A DNA stretch of 64,000 nucleotides from the NCBI RefSeq assembly GCF_014158035.1, contig NZ_JACFXW010000002.1, forward strand, positions 457,001-521,000. Direction: 5' to 3'. The position numbers and the translations under genes were made by a program. This DNA comes from Rhizobium sp. G21. Its GTDB lineage: Bacteria > Pseudomonadota > Alphaproteobacteria > Rhizobiales > Rhizobiaceae. The notes under the pieces were generated by a model. The model did no database searches, was not told the DNA's origin, and was given only the letters and a program-made list of their open reading frames with translations. Positions within the stretch are counted from its first letter, which is position 1. Every line of letters begins with the position of its first letter. Below, piece after piece: positions 8,378 through 17,677 of this stretch.

Positions 8378-10443
8378 ATGCTGACGAGGATCAGCCTGCG
8401 CGGTCGTATCCTACTCTTTTTCGTGGCTTTGGCGGCCGGCGCCCTGGCGGCCTTGGCGGTGGGCATGTGGTTCGGCTATCACCGAGCAGGCAGTCCGGAC
8501 ATGTTGACCGCTTTCATGCAGAGCGCCATCGCCGCCGGTTTTCTGATCCTTGCCATCGTGACGTGGATCTGGTTCCTGTTCGACACGCATCTCGCGCGGC
8601 CGATCGCCAGAGTGGCGTCCGCCATGCGGGCGAGGGCGCATGCAAATGTGGCGCATGATTTCCGCGCGGAGGAGGCGCGCTATCTCGGCGAGCTCGCCGA
8701 GGCGGCGTCCGCGACGGCGGCGACGCTCGCGCGGACGAGGGGCGCGCTGGCGGAACAGGTCCAGCGGGAGACCACGAGGCTGTCTTCCGACAAAAGCAAG
8801 CTCGAGCAATTGCTTGCCGATGTTCCGCCTGCAGTCCTTCTCTGCACCGGCCGTCATCACATCGTCTTTTACAACGGCGTCGCTCAGCACCTGCTCTCGG
8901 GCTCGTCGAGACCGGTCTGCCTCGACCGGAACATTTTCGATTATTTGAGCGAAGGCCCGATCCGCACCGCGCATCATAGGCTTTTGGAAAGCGCCGAGCC
9001 GGATGCGATCGTCGAATTCCTCTGTCTGGGGCCATGTGGACGACGAAGGCTTGCCGGGCGCATGCGGCTCGCCGGCGACAATGGTGGGGATCAGGCGGCC
9101 TATGTCATGACCCTCAGGGATGTCACGACGGAGGTTGCGGCCCATGCGGGGCGTGATGCTCTTCTCGGCGACGTCTTCGCGCTGGTTCGACCCATCGTGT
9201 CGGAGTTTCGTCGGCTGGCCGGCGCGCACGATCTGGATATGATTGCCGGGGATGAAGTGTCGCCCCCGCTTCGGCGCCTGGAGGCCACTCTTGCGGAATT
9301 GGAGACGCGATTCGAACGCCTGCGCTCCGACGGTTGGCCCATGGCGGTCGAGCATGCGCGGGAGATTGCCCGGCTGTTGCATCGCGAGCTGGACAGGCGG
9401 ACGCGCTCTCTCGACATCGACGTCGCAGACATTGCCCTACGCTGCAACGCTTTCGACATCGTCAGTCTGATGGCTCACCTCATTGATCGGATCAGCGAGA
9501 CGAGGGAAGCCGCCGATTATCGTTTGTCTGTCGCGCCGGTCGGGGCGGCGGCCGAAGTCGCCTTGTCCTGGCAGGGGGCGGCGTCTTTCCCGACGAGTTG
9601 AAAACGTGGCTGGACGAGCCGGTGTTCGAAAGCGGCGCGACCGGCGAGGCGATCCTGTCGGCGCATGGCGCCGCGGCCTTGGCCGTCAGAGCCGACGAAG
9701 CCCCGTCAATCTCCATACGCCTGCAACTGAGCGAGCAGCACGCGTACGGAGCGGACGTATCGAGGCATGTCGTCTACAATTTCGAACTTCTGTCGCGGAT
9801 GCACGACGAGAAGCTCGCCGACGCGCGGCTGGACGCCCTGACCTATGTCGTTTTCGATACGGAGACCACGGGTCTTTTGCCGGAACAGGGAGACGAGATG
9901 GTTCAGATCGCCGCCGTGCGCATCGTGAACGGCAAGCGTATCGGAAGCGAGGTCTTCAACCTTCTCGTCAACCCGGGACGAGCCATCCCGCGCTCCGCTA
10001 CGGCCATTCACGGGGTGACGGATGCGATGGTTCTGGATGCGGTCAGCGTGCAGGAGGCCGTTCGGCAATTTCATCTCTTCGCGGAAGGCGCCGTGCTCGT
10101 GGCCCATAATGCGCCCTTCGACATGGAGTTCCTTACGCGGCGGGAGAGAGAAATGGGGCTGCGCTTCGTCAATCCGATCCTGGACACGGTCCTCCTGTCG
10201 GCAAGCGCTTTCGGTCGGGCGGAGACGCACACGCTCGACGCGCTCGCGGATCGCCTCGGGGTTCGCATTGAGGAAAGAGACCGTCATACAGCCCTCGGCG
10301 ACGCCATAGCCACGGCCGACATCTTCATCAAGCTGAAGGATATGTTGGCGGGTCAGGGGCTCGTCCGTTTCGGCGATGTGCTGACCAAAATGCGCAGCCA
10401 CCAGAGGCTCGTGCGCGACCTGAACGATCGACATGTCCGGTGA
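8378..10443 (+). CDS. Membrane sensor-like protein with C-terminal DnaQ-family 3'-5' exonuclease (one frame break)
   Basis: About 688 aa once one base is restored at the G5 run 9574-9578, giving SWQGGGVFPDELKTW across the join. N-terminus: two membrane segments (about 9-31 and 43-66), a HAMP-like region, a coiled coil and a PAS-like domain. The middle looks like a degenerate histidine-kinase module. The C-terminus is a DEDDh exonuclease: FDTETTG (D, E), HNAPFDMEF (D) and DRHTALGDA (H, D) are all present, so catalysis is plausible. It resembles the 'DNA polymerase III epsilon' genes found beside ActP/DUF294 operons. Despite the usual label, a replication role is unlikely for a membrane-bound sensor-like protein. 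Confidence 0.82.
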
Positions 10444-10604
10444 GTCGGCCCGTTTCCGACAGAAATGACATCGAACGCAGCCCCGGCGTCGGAGCTCGCA
10501 TCCGGTCTTGAGCTTCAGCGCGGCGGGTTTCTGCGCATGAAGCCATCCAGCGTGTCGGCAAGACGCGTCCGAAGCCGGCGCGTCCAAATCATGTCGCCCG
10601 CGTC

Positions 10605-11411
10605 TTACAAGACCCGCGACAGAAATTCCCGGGTGCGCGGCGATTGCGGATCGGCGATCATGGCGCGCGGATCGCCCTGTTCGACGATCACGCCCTGATC
10701 CATGAAGATCAACTGGTCGCCGATTTCGCGGGCGAAGCCGATTTCATGCGTCACCACCACCATGGTCATGCCGCTTTCGGCGAGATCTCTCATGACGTTC
10801 AAGACTTCGCCGACCAGTTCCGGATCGAGCGCCGAGGTCGGTTCGTCGAACAATAGCACCTTCGGCTTCATGGCCATGGCGCGGGCGATCGCGACGCGCT
10901 GCTGTTGGCCGCCGGAGAGTTCGCGCGGATAGCGGTCGAGCTTGTCGGACAGGCCGACGCGCTTGAGCAGCACTTCCGCCTCGGCGCGGGCCTGCTCGAC
11001 GGGGACGCGGCGCACCTGGGTCGGCGCCTCGATCATGTTTTCCATCACGGTCATATGGGAAAACAGGTTGAAGGATTGAAACAGCATGCCGATCTCGGCG
11101 CGGCGCTGGCAGAGCAGGCTGTCCTTGACCTCATAGAGATTGTCGCCGACGAGATCGTAGCCGACGAAGTCGCCGTCGACCAGCAGCAGGCCGCCGGACA
11201 GCTTCTCAAGATGGTTGATGCAGCGGAGAAACGTGCTCTTGCCGGAACCCGATGGGCCGATGATACAGGTGACCGCGCCCTTGGCGACGTCCAGATCAAT
11301 GCCCTTCAGCACTTCGAGATTTCCGTAGGATTTACGAACGCCGCGGGCGAAAACCATGGATTCCGCCGGTATCTGGAAGCGGGCGCGGTTGGAGAGGCTG
11401 GCCTCAGACAT
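10605..11411 (-). CDS. Polar amino acid ABC transporter ATP-binding protein
   Basis: ATPase of the GlnQ/HisP type, about 268 aa. Walker A GPSGSGKST, Q-loop FQSFNLF, signature LSGGQQQR and Walker B VLLFDEPTSALD are all intact. The start ATG at 11411 overlaps the end of the permease gene by eight bases (ATGTCTGA), which favours it over the upstream in-frame starts. It is the last gene of the operon oxygenase - FAD oxidase - binding protein - permease - ATPase. Substrate is inferred only to class: a polar amino acid or related amine. Confidence 0.9.
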   Translation of the reverse strand: MSEASLSNRARFQIPAESMVFARGVRKSYGNLEVLKGIDLDVAKGAVTCIIGPSGSGKSTFLRCINHLEKLSGGLLLVDGDFVGYDLVGDNLYEVKDSLLCQRRAEIGMLFQSFNLFSHMTVMENMIEAPTQVRRVPVEQARAEAEVLLKRVGLSDKLDRYPRELSGGQQQRVAIARAMAMKPKVLLFDEPTSALDPELVGEVLNVMRDLAESGMTMVVVTHEIGFAREIGDQLIFMDQGVIVEQGDPRAMIADPQSPRTREFLSRVL

Positions 11412-12351
11412 GGCTATGGCTCCTGCGGACGGGCATGAGTTTGGCGAAAACATCCGCGAGAAGCGAGTCCTCTCGCTTGTCGCTGCGGCCGAAATGCCGT
11501 TCGAGGAAATGCTGGCCGACCGACATAATGCTGACCACCGCCAGATACCAGAAGGCCACGACAATCAAGAGCGGGATGGTCTCGAAGGTGCGGGCGTAGA
11601 TGCTCTGGGCCGAATAAAAGAGGTCGTCGACGGCGATGAAGGTGACGAGCGAGGTCATCTTGAGCAGATTGATCGCCTCGTTGCCGGTCGGCGGCACGAC
11701 GAAGCGCATGGCCTGGGGCAGCGTGATGCGCTTGAGGATCATGCGATAGGGCATGCCCAGCGCGCTTGCCGCTTCCGCCTGTCCCGAGGGAACGGACTTG
11801 ATGCCGGCGCGGATGATCTCGGCCATATAGCCCGCCTCGCAGAGCGACAGCGCCACGACAGCGGAGAGGAACGGCGACATCAGATCGTTGGTGCGGATGG
11901 AGAAGAGTGTGCCGAGACCGGGAATGGCAAGCGACACCTCGCGCACCAGGAGCGAGAGGTTGAACCAGAAGATCAGCTGGATCAGCGCGGGCACGCCGCG
12001 GAAGAACCAGACATAGACGCCGGCGAAGGCGCGCAGGATCGGGCTCGGCGACACCCGCATGATGGCGACGATTGCGCCGATGACGATCGCGACCGCCATG
12101 ATCAGCACGGTCAGCAGAAGCGTCGTGCCGAGACCGCGCAGGATCGGCGGATGGAAGAGATAGCCCATCGCCGTGCCCCAATCGAAGGCGGGATTGACGG
12201 CGAAGGCGCGAATGATGAACCCGGCCAGCACGAGAGCGAGCGCAGTGCCGATCCAGATGCCGTATTGCCGTTGCGGCACGACCTTCAGGCGCGAGACCTG
12301 CTCGGCGATGGCCGCATGCGCGTGGGTTTGGGGAGGATCGGCGGTGCTCAT
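11404..12351 (-). CDS. Polar amino acid ABC transporter permease
   Basis: Membrane subunit of a His/Glu/Gln-type (HisMQ) importer, about 315 aa, with an EAA loop near EAASALGMPYRMILKRITLP. The N-terminal ~35 residues are cytoplasmic and the protein has about five to six membrane segments. A single permease gene is present, so it may work as a homodimer. Start ATG 12351 has AAGGA eight bases upstream; an ATG-like start 39 bases earlier is less supported. It lies 118 bases downstream of the binding-protein gene. Confidence 0.87.
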   Translation of the reverse strand: MSTADPPQTHAHAAIAEQVSRLKVVPQRQYGIWIGTALALVLAGFIIRAFAVNPAFDWGTAMGYLFHPPILRGLGTTLLLTVLIMAVAIVIGAIVAIMRVSPSPILRAFAGVYVWFFRGVPALIQLIFWFNLSLLVREVSLAIPGLGTLFSIRTNDLMSPFLSAVVALSLCEAGYMAEIIRAGIKSVPSGQAEAASALGMPYRMILKRITLPQAMRFVVPPTGNEAINLLKMTSLVTFIAVDDLFYSAQSIYARTFETIPLLIVVAFWYLAVVSIMSVGQHFLERHFGRSDKREDSLLADVFAKLMPVRRSHSHV

Positions 12352-12469
12352 ATCACTGTCCTTGGAATTCTCGAAGGGCGTCCGGCGCAAAACGCCGACG
12401 ATGCGCCGCCGGAGTCAATCGGCGGCGCTCATGAATGGGTCAAGCTCCTGATGAGAGCTGTTTCCAGCC

Positions 12470-13327
12470 TTATTCGGCGCGAAGGGCTTCCATCTTGTTG
12501 ACGAAATAGGGCTCCTTGATCGCATAGGCGCCCATGCCGTATTTGTTCAGGATCTCCTGATACTTGCCGTTCTTGAACAGCTCCGCAAGGGCCGACACCA
12601 TCATGTCGGCGGTCGCCGGATCGTCCTTGGCGATGGCGAGGCCGAGCGGCGCCACATCATAAAGCGTCGGCAGCACGACCAACTGACCCTTGCTCGTCAC
12701 TTCGAAATAGCTCGACGCGGTCGCGTCGTCCATACGGGCGTCGACGCGGTCGGAGAGCACGGCCTGGACGATGTCGGTCGAGGAGTTGAAGACCGACTTC
12801 TTAATCTCTTCCTTGCCCTTGTCCGCACAGTCCTTGGAGAGCTTGTCGACCAGGAAGTCGGATGCGCTGCCGGCGGAGACGCCGATGCGCTTGCCGCAGA
12901 GCGGCATGTCGCCGGTGAAGCTGTCCTTCTTTTCCGGCGAGGTCGAGGCGGCGATGCCGGCCTTGATGAACATCACGAAATCCACCTGCTTGAGGCGGTC
13001 GGGATTGGCGGAAAAGGTTTCCCAGGCGATCTTGAAGCGGCCGGAAGCCAGGCCGGGGATCATCGACGGGAAGGGCGTGCGCTGGATATCGAGATCCGCC
13101 TTCACGAGCTTGGCGACTTCGCCGGCGAGCTCCACGATGATGCCGGTCTGCTTGCCGTCGGCGTCGAGATATTCGAAGGGCGCGTAATCCAGCGTGTTGG
13201 CGACAGAAAGCTTGCCGCTGCTGGCCACCTCCGGAGAAGGCTTTATGTCCGCGGCTGTGGCGGCGCCGGTCCAGACGGTCATCATCGCGGCGAGGCCGAA
13301 GCCTGCATAGGTGAGATAGGATGTCAT
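12470..13327 (-). CDS. Polar amino acid ABC transporter substrate-binding protein
   Basis: Periplasmic family 3 binding protein (SBP_bac_3), about 285 aa. A Sec signal peptide covers about residues 1-25 and ends near GAATAADIK. The mature part has the usual start with YAPFEYLDADGKQTGI. Start ATG 13327 has AGAGAGGA upstream; ATG 13348 is possible. Upstream is a ~120-base leader after the corrected end of the FAD oxidase gene. The pairing with an amine oxidase and an Fe(II) oxygenase suggests import of an amino acid-like compound that is then oxidised. Confidence 0.87.
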   Translation of the reverse strand: MTSYLTYAGFGLAAMMTVWTGAATAADIKPSPEVASSGKLSVANTLDYAPFEYLDADGKQTGIIVELAGEVAKLVKADLDIQRTPFPSMIPGLASGRFKIAWETFSANPDRLKQVDFVMFIKAGIAASTSPEKKDSFTGDMPLCGKRIGVSAGSASDFLVDKLSKDCADKGKEEIKKSVFNSSTDIVQAVLSDRVDARMDDATASSYFEVTSKGQLVVLPTLYDVAPLGLAIAKDDPATADMMVSALAELFKNGKYQEILNKYGMGAYAIKEPYFVNKMEALRAE

Positions 13328-13450
13328 GTCGGTCGTTCCTCTCTTCATTGTTGTTACTCCCGGCGCCGGTCTCAGTCTTTCGCCTGATCCCGGCGGCTTC
13401 CGATCCGGTCCCGCCGAATGGAAATTCTGTTTGTCTCCCAACGCGTCGTC

Positions 13451-14754
13451 TCAGACCCCGTGGTCGGCCGCGGCCGCGTCCCGTCGATGAAGCGCTCGTA
13501 GCGGAATGCCGTGGGATCGACGAGCGGTCTATCGCCGGTGACCAGATCGGCGGCGAGTCTGCCCGCGCCGGGTCCGATGCCGAAGCCATGACCGGAAAAT
13601 CCCGTCGCAATGATCAGCCCGGGCAGCGACTGCACTTTTGAGATGACCGGGATCGCATCCGGCGTCGCATCGATCATGCCTGCCCAGCTCTGCTCCACTT
13701 TGGCGCCCCGAAAGATCGGAAAGGCTTTCTGCAGGTCAGAAAATGTCTGCTGAAGGCGATTGTCCATCGGCGCCGGATCGAGCGTGCGCGTCTGTTCGAA
13801 GATCGTCTCGCCCTTGCTGTCCGATGGCGGCGGCGGAGACAGGCCCAGGCTGAAGCTTCCCCATTCCTGCCGCATCATCGGCATGAAGTCCTTGAAATAG
13901 CGAAAGCTGTCGGCGCCGATGTCATGGCGGTTCTGGCTGCCGTCGGCGATCGTATAGCCCCCGTCCAACCGTTTGCGATAGGCGAATTCCTTGCACCAGG
14001 CCGCGCCATTGGGGCCGCCCGCCACGGGGCTGGTGCGCAGCACGGAGGCGCGGACGCCGAGCTGCGGCAGCCGCAGGTTCAAGCGGCGCAACAGCTTGGT
14101 CGACCAGACGCCGCCGGCGACCACCACCGACTGACAGTCGATGCGGCCATATTCGGTGAGGACGGCCGAGACCCGTCCATTGCTGGTCTCGATGTCGCGG
14201 ACGGCGCATTTGGCCATGAGGATCGCGCCATCGGCGGCCGCGGCGCGCGCAATCGCGGAGGCGGCCTTTTGCGGTTCTGCCCGACCGTCGCTCGCGGTGT
14301 ACAGCGCCGCATGCCATGATCGCGCGGCGCCCGGCAGGAGGTCGGCGAGTTCCGCGCCCCGCGCCAGGCGGCTGTCGAAAGCGAAATCGCCGGCGCGCTT
14401 CAGCCAGTCGAGATGGTGGTCGACATCCTCTTCCCCGTCGCAGAGATAGAGAATGCCGGTTCTGCGAAAGCCGACATCGGCGCCGACCAGCGCATTCATA
14501 TCGTCCCAGATCCGCATCGCCTCGACGATCAGCGGCAGCTCGCGCGGATCGCGGCCCATCCGCCGCACCCAGCCCCAGTTGCGGCTCGATTGTTCGCCGA
14601 CGAAGTCGCCCTTCTCGCAAACGGTCACGGACAGGCCGCGGCGCGCCAAAAACAGCGCCGTGCTCAAGCCGATGATGCCGCCGCCCACCACGACCACATC
14701 GGTCCTGGCGGGCGGCTTATCTGCGGAGATGACTGGGTCGACCTGCGGTCCCAA
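13451..14754 (-). CDS. FAD-dependent amine/D-amino acid oxidase-type dehydrogenase (frame break near 3' end)
   Basis: DAAO/glycine-oxidase superfamily enzyme, about 434 aa. The N-terminal dinucleotide fold is VVVGGGIIGLSTALFLARRG, followed by EKGDFVGEQSSRNWGWVR. Near the C-terminus ATGFSGHGFGIGPGAG closes the FAD site. The open frame runs on to 13372 only because a C4 run at 13456-13459 appears one base short; restoring it ends the protein in RPTTGV at 13451 and leaves the binding-protein leader free. Start is TTG at 14754 with GAGGAGG upstream. It likely deaminates the compound imported by the adjacent ABC system. Confidence 0.82.
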
Positions 14755-14771
14755 ACGCGCCTCCTCGGATC

Positions 14772-15788
14772 TCAGGCCTTGGCGGCGGCTTCCGCCGCCT
14801 GCTTCTTGCGGTAGTGATAGTTCTTGTCGATCCGCTCCATCAGGTAGTCGCCATATTGAACCGGCGGATATTTCGGTTCGGTCCCGGCGGGCACGCAGAC
14901 GTCCAGCGCCTCGATCATCTCATGCATGGCCGGGTCGAAGAAGAAGGGTTGCGAATAGCGTTCGCGGCCGGTGCGGTTGATGACCCGGTGCGGAGTCGAG
15001 ACGAAGACGTCGTTGGACCAGCGGGCGAGGATATCGCCGACATTCATCACGAAGGAATCCGGGATCGGCGGCGCGGGCACCCATTCGCCGGCCTTGTTTT
15101 TGACTTCGAGGCCGCCGACATCGTCTTGCGCAAGCAGCGTGATGAAGCCGTAATCGGTGTGCGGCGCGGAGCCGAACAGGCCTTCTTCCTGCGGCTGGGT
15201 GGGATAGTGCAGCAGGCGCAGGAAGGTGGTCGGATCTTCGAAATAGCGGTCGAGATTGTCCGAGGGCAGGCCGAGCGACAGCGCGATCGCCCGCACCATC
15301 TTGCGCGCCAGCGTGCTCATCTCCTCGACATAATGCTCGATCGTGGCGCGGAAGCCGGCAAGCTGCGCCTCGTCCGGCCACTGGTTCGGGCCCTGCAGCG
15401 GCTCGCCGGCGATAGCGCGCGGATCGTTCTCGTCGACCTCATGCATGAAGAAGATCGATTCGCTCTGGTTGGGCTTGCTGACGGTCGCGACCGAAGAGGT
15501 CACGATGGTGGAGCCGGCAAACGGCAGGAAGCCGCGGAAATTCTTGTCGATCTTCAGTTTGAGTTTTTCCTCGTCCGGCAGCGCGAAGAAGCGCTTGCTG
15601 GCTTCACGGACCGCCTCGACATCGGCGCGAGGAATGGGATGTCCGACGACATAGAGGAAGCCGATCGTCTCGAGATAGCTGCGCAGCGTCGCCGCCGTGG
15701 CGCGGATGGCCGCCTCGTCGTCGCCGTAAAGCGAGGAGACGTCTAGAATCGGAATCTCGGAAAAGTCGCCGCGGTCGATCGAGGTCAT
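14772..15788 (-). CDS. Isopenicillin N synthase-like Fe(II)/2-oxoglutarate oxygenase
   Basis: Non-heme iron oxygenase of the IPNS/DIOX type, 338 aa. The N-terminal DIOX_N region starts IPILDVSSLYG. The metal triad is H-x-D in PHTDYGF plus the distal His in TPHRVINR, and RERYS supplies the Arg-x-Ser of 2-oxoglutarate-type members. The Arg-x-Ser makes a 2OG-dependent hydroxylase more likely than true cyclisation. Start ATG 15788 follows AGGAG by seven bases. First gene of the minus operon; it is divergent from the nucleoside hydrolase. A role in penicillin synthesis is not suggested by the neighbours. Confidence 0.85.
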   Translation of the reverse strand: MTSIDRGDFSEIPILDVSSLYGDDEAAIRATAATLRSYLETIGFLYVVGHPIPRADVEAVREASKRFFALPDEEKLKLKIDKNFRGFLPFAGSTIVTSSVATVSKPNQSESIFFMHEVDENDPRAIAGEPLQGPNQWPDEAQLAGFRATIEHYVEEMSTLARKMVRAIALSLGLPSDNLDRYFEDPTTFLRLLHYPTQPQEEGLFGSAPHTDYGFITLLAQDDVGGLEVKNKAGEWVPAPPIPDSFVMNVGDILARWSNDVFVSTPHRVINRTGRERYSQPFFFDPAMHEMIEALDVCVPAGTEPKYPPVQYGDYLMERIDKNYHYRKKQAAEAAAKA

Positions 15789-15814
15789 CGCCAAACTCCT
15801 GTCTTGAACATACG

Positions 15815-15828
15815 ATACAGTACTGTAT
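15815..15828. promoter_or_regulatory. Palindromic operator between the oxygenase operon and the nucleoside hydrolase gene
   Basis: ATACAGTACTGTAT is a perfect 14-bp palindrome in the 100-base divergent gap. Such sites are typical of TetR-family binding, and a tetR gene lies in the plus operon. Binding by that protein to both promoters is an inference. Confidence 0.6.
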
Positions 15829-15888
15829 TTCTACACATAGAAATGATATCGGCAATAGGCATTCGTCAATCATGGGAATTTCAAATCA

Positions 15889-16833
15889 ATGACCCCACGC
15901 AAGATCATCATCGACACCGATCCGGGGCAGGACGACGCCTTTGCGATTCTGTTTGCGCTCGGATCGCCCAAGGAGTTGGAGGTGGTGGGGATCACCACTG
16001 TCGGGGGCAATGTTCCCCTCAGGCTGACCGCGATCAATGCGTTGAAAGTGGTGGAACTGGCGGGCCGGACCGACGTCCCGGTCTTCGCCGGCTGCCCGGC
16101 GCCGATGGTTAAGCCGCTGATGACGGCGGAATATGTCCATGGCGAGACCGGCCTCGATGGCGCGGATCTTCCGGAGCCGGTGACGCCGCTTCAGACAGAA
16201 CATGGCGTCAACTGGATGGTCCGCACCATCATGGAAGCCGAGGTCGGCGAGATCACCGTCTGCACGCTCGGGCCGATGACCAATCTCGCGATGGCCATGA
16301 CGATGGAGCCGCGGATCATCCCGCGCATCCGCGAAGTCGTGCTGATGGGCGGCGGCTTCTTCGAGGGCGGCAATGCGACGCCGGCCGCCGAGTTCAACAT
16401 CTTCGTCGATCCGCATGCCGCCCACAAAGTGTTCGCATCGGGCGTTCCTGTCACGATGGCCGGGATCGACTGCACCTATACGGCGCAGATGACGCCGGAA
16501 TGGCTCGGCGAGTTGCGCGCCACCGGCAGCCGGGCGGCGATCGAGGCGGCCAATCTCGCCGATTTCTTCCGCATCTATGGCTCGCACAAATTCCCGACCG
16601 AGGCGCGGCCGATCCACGACGCCTGCGTCACCGGCTATCTGCTGGCGCCGGAGATCTTCGAGCAGCGCCAATGCCATGTGACGGTGGAAATCTCATCGCC
16701 TGTCACGATCGGCATGACGGTTGTGGATTGGTGGCATGTGACGGGTCAGGAGAAAAACTGCAACGTGCTGCGCCGCATCGATCCCGATCCTTTCTTTGCA
16801 CTTATGTTGGAGCGGATCAGCGCCCTCCCTTGA
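15889..16833 (+). CDS. Inosine-uridine preferring nucleoside hydrolase family protein
   Basis: N-ribosylhydrolase of the IU-NH family, 314 aa, splitting a nucleoside or related N-riboside into base and ribose. The calcium-binding DTDPGQDDAFAI motif is at residues 9-20, and the later PIHDACV supplies the conserved His-Asp pair. Full length and frame intact. It is the first plus-strand gene of the divergent unit and is followed by the TetR gene. The actual riboside is unknown; the oxygenase and amine oxidase opposite suggest a modified base or ribosylated amine rather than plain inosine. Confidence 0.88.
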   Translation: MTPRKIIIDTDPGQDDAFAILFALGSPKELEVVGITTVGGNVPLRLTAINALKVVELAGRTDVPVFAGCPAPMVKPLMTAEYVHGETGLDGADLPEPVTPLQTEHGVNWMVRTIMEAEVGEITVCTLGPMTNLAMAMTMEPRIIPRIREVVLMGGGFFEGGNATPAAEFNIFVDPHAAHKVFASGVPVTMAGIDCTYTAQMTPEWLGELRATGSRAAIEAANLADFFRIYGSHKFPTEARPIHDACVTGYLLAPEIFEQRQCHVTVEISSPVTIGMTVVDWWHVTGQEKNCNVLRRIDPDPFFALMLERISALP

Positions 16834-16867
16834 TTCTGCGCCCGCTGGTTGCTAACGGCAGGAAATT

Positions 16868-17551
16868 ATGTCCGGACCGGCCGGCGAGCGTCGCCAGCCC
16901 TTCCCGGTCTTGAAAGCGAAAAAGCCTTTGGCAAAAGTAAAACAGTCATCGACAGCCCCGGACGCCGGGGACGGTGGAAAGGTCGCTCGGCGGACGCTCA
17001 CTCGTGAAGATTGGGTGGCCGCCGCGCGCAAGGTCCTGGAAAAGGGCGGCATCGCAGAGGTGAAGATCGATCGGCTGGCGCGGCAGTTCAAGGTGACGCG
17101 CGGCAGCTTCTATTTTCACTTTTCGAGCCTGAAGGATCTGCACCAGGAACTGCTGTCCGAATGGCGGCGCGCCAATTGCGCGCCCTTCCAGGCGATGGTC
17201 GATGAAGACGTGACCGACGGCGTGCAGTTCTTCAGCGACATCGTCCACACCTGGGTGGATGAGAAACCATTCAGCCCCAAGCTCGATCTCGCGATCCGCG
17301 ATTGGGCCCGGACTTCGAAGGAGATTGCCCGCGAAGTGGATGCGATCGACGCGTTGCGCATCAATCTCCTGGTGCGGTCCTTCCTCGCGATAGGCTATTC
17401 CGAAAAGGAAAGCATCGTGCGGGCGCGCATCACCTATTTCCACCAGATCGGCCAATACGCGCTGTCCTTCAAGGAAGACCCCGACGTCCGCAAGAGCTAC
17501 CAGCCTCTGTTTGGGGATGTGCTGCTGGGGCCGCTCGCCAAGAGCCCATAA
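16868..17551 (+). CDS. TetR-family transcriptional regulator
   Basis: 227 aa. A basic N-terminal extension of ~40 residues precedes a TetR helix-turn-helix (about 45-95; KIDRLARQFKVTRGSFYFHF). The C-terminal ligand-binding domain is not diagnostic. Located 35 bases after the nucleoside hydrolase gene and therefore probably co-transcribed with it. Most likely target: the palindrome at 15815-15828, giving control of both the hydrolase-tetR unit and the oxygenase/ABC operon. Confidence 0.87.
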   Translation: MSGPAGERRQPFPVLKAKKPLAKVKQSSTAPDAGDGGKVARRTLTREDWVAAARKVLEKGGIAEVKIDRLARQFKVTRGSFYFHFSSLKDLHQELLSEWRRANCAPFQAMVDEDVTDGVQFFSDIVHTWVDEKPFSPKLDLAIRDWARTSKEIAREVDAIDALRINLLVRSFLAIGYSEKESIVRARITYFHQIGQYALSFKEDPDVRKSYQPLFGDVLLGPLAKSP

Positions 17552-17677
17552 CGGGCCTGTCGCGTCGACCGGGCGCCAAGCCGGCGGCATTGATCGAATG
17601 ATTATGCTCCCGCCGCATTTGAGGCTATCCTCGTCCCGAAGATCACGGGAGGCGGTCCTTGACGGGCCGGTGATTTC

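Noticed and set aside
14772..15788. Penicillin/cephalosporin biosynthesis gene
   Set aside because: The protein belongs to the broad IPNS-like oxygenase family, but no ACV synthetase or other beta-lactam gene is near.
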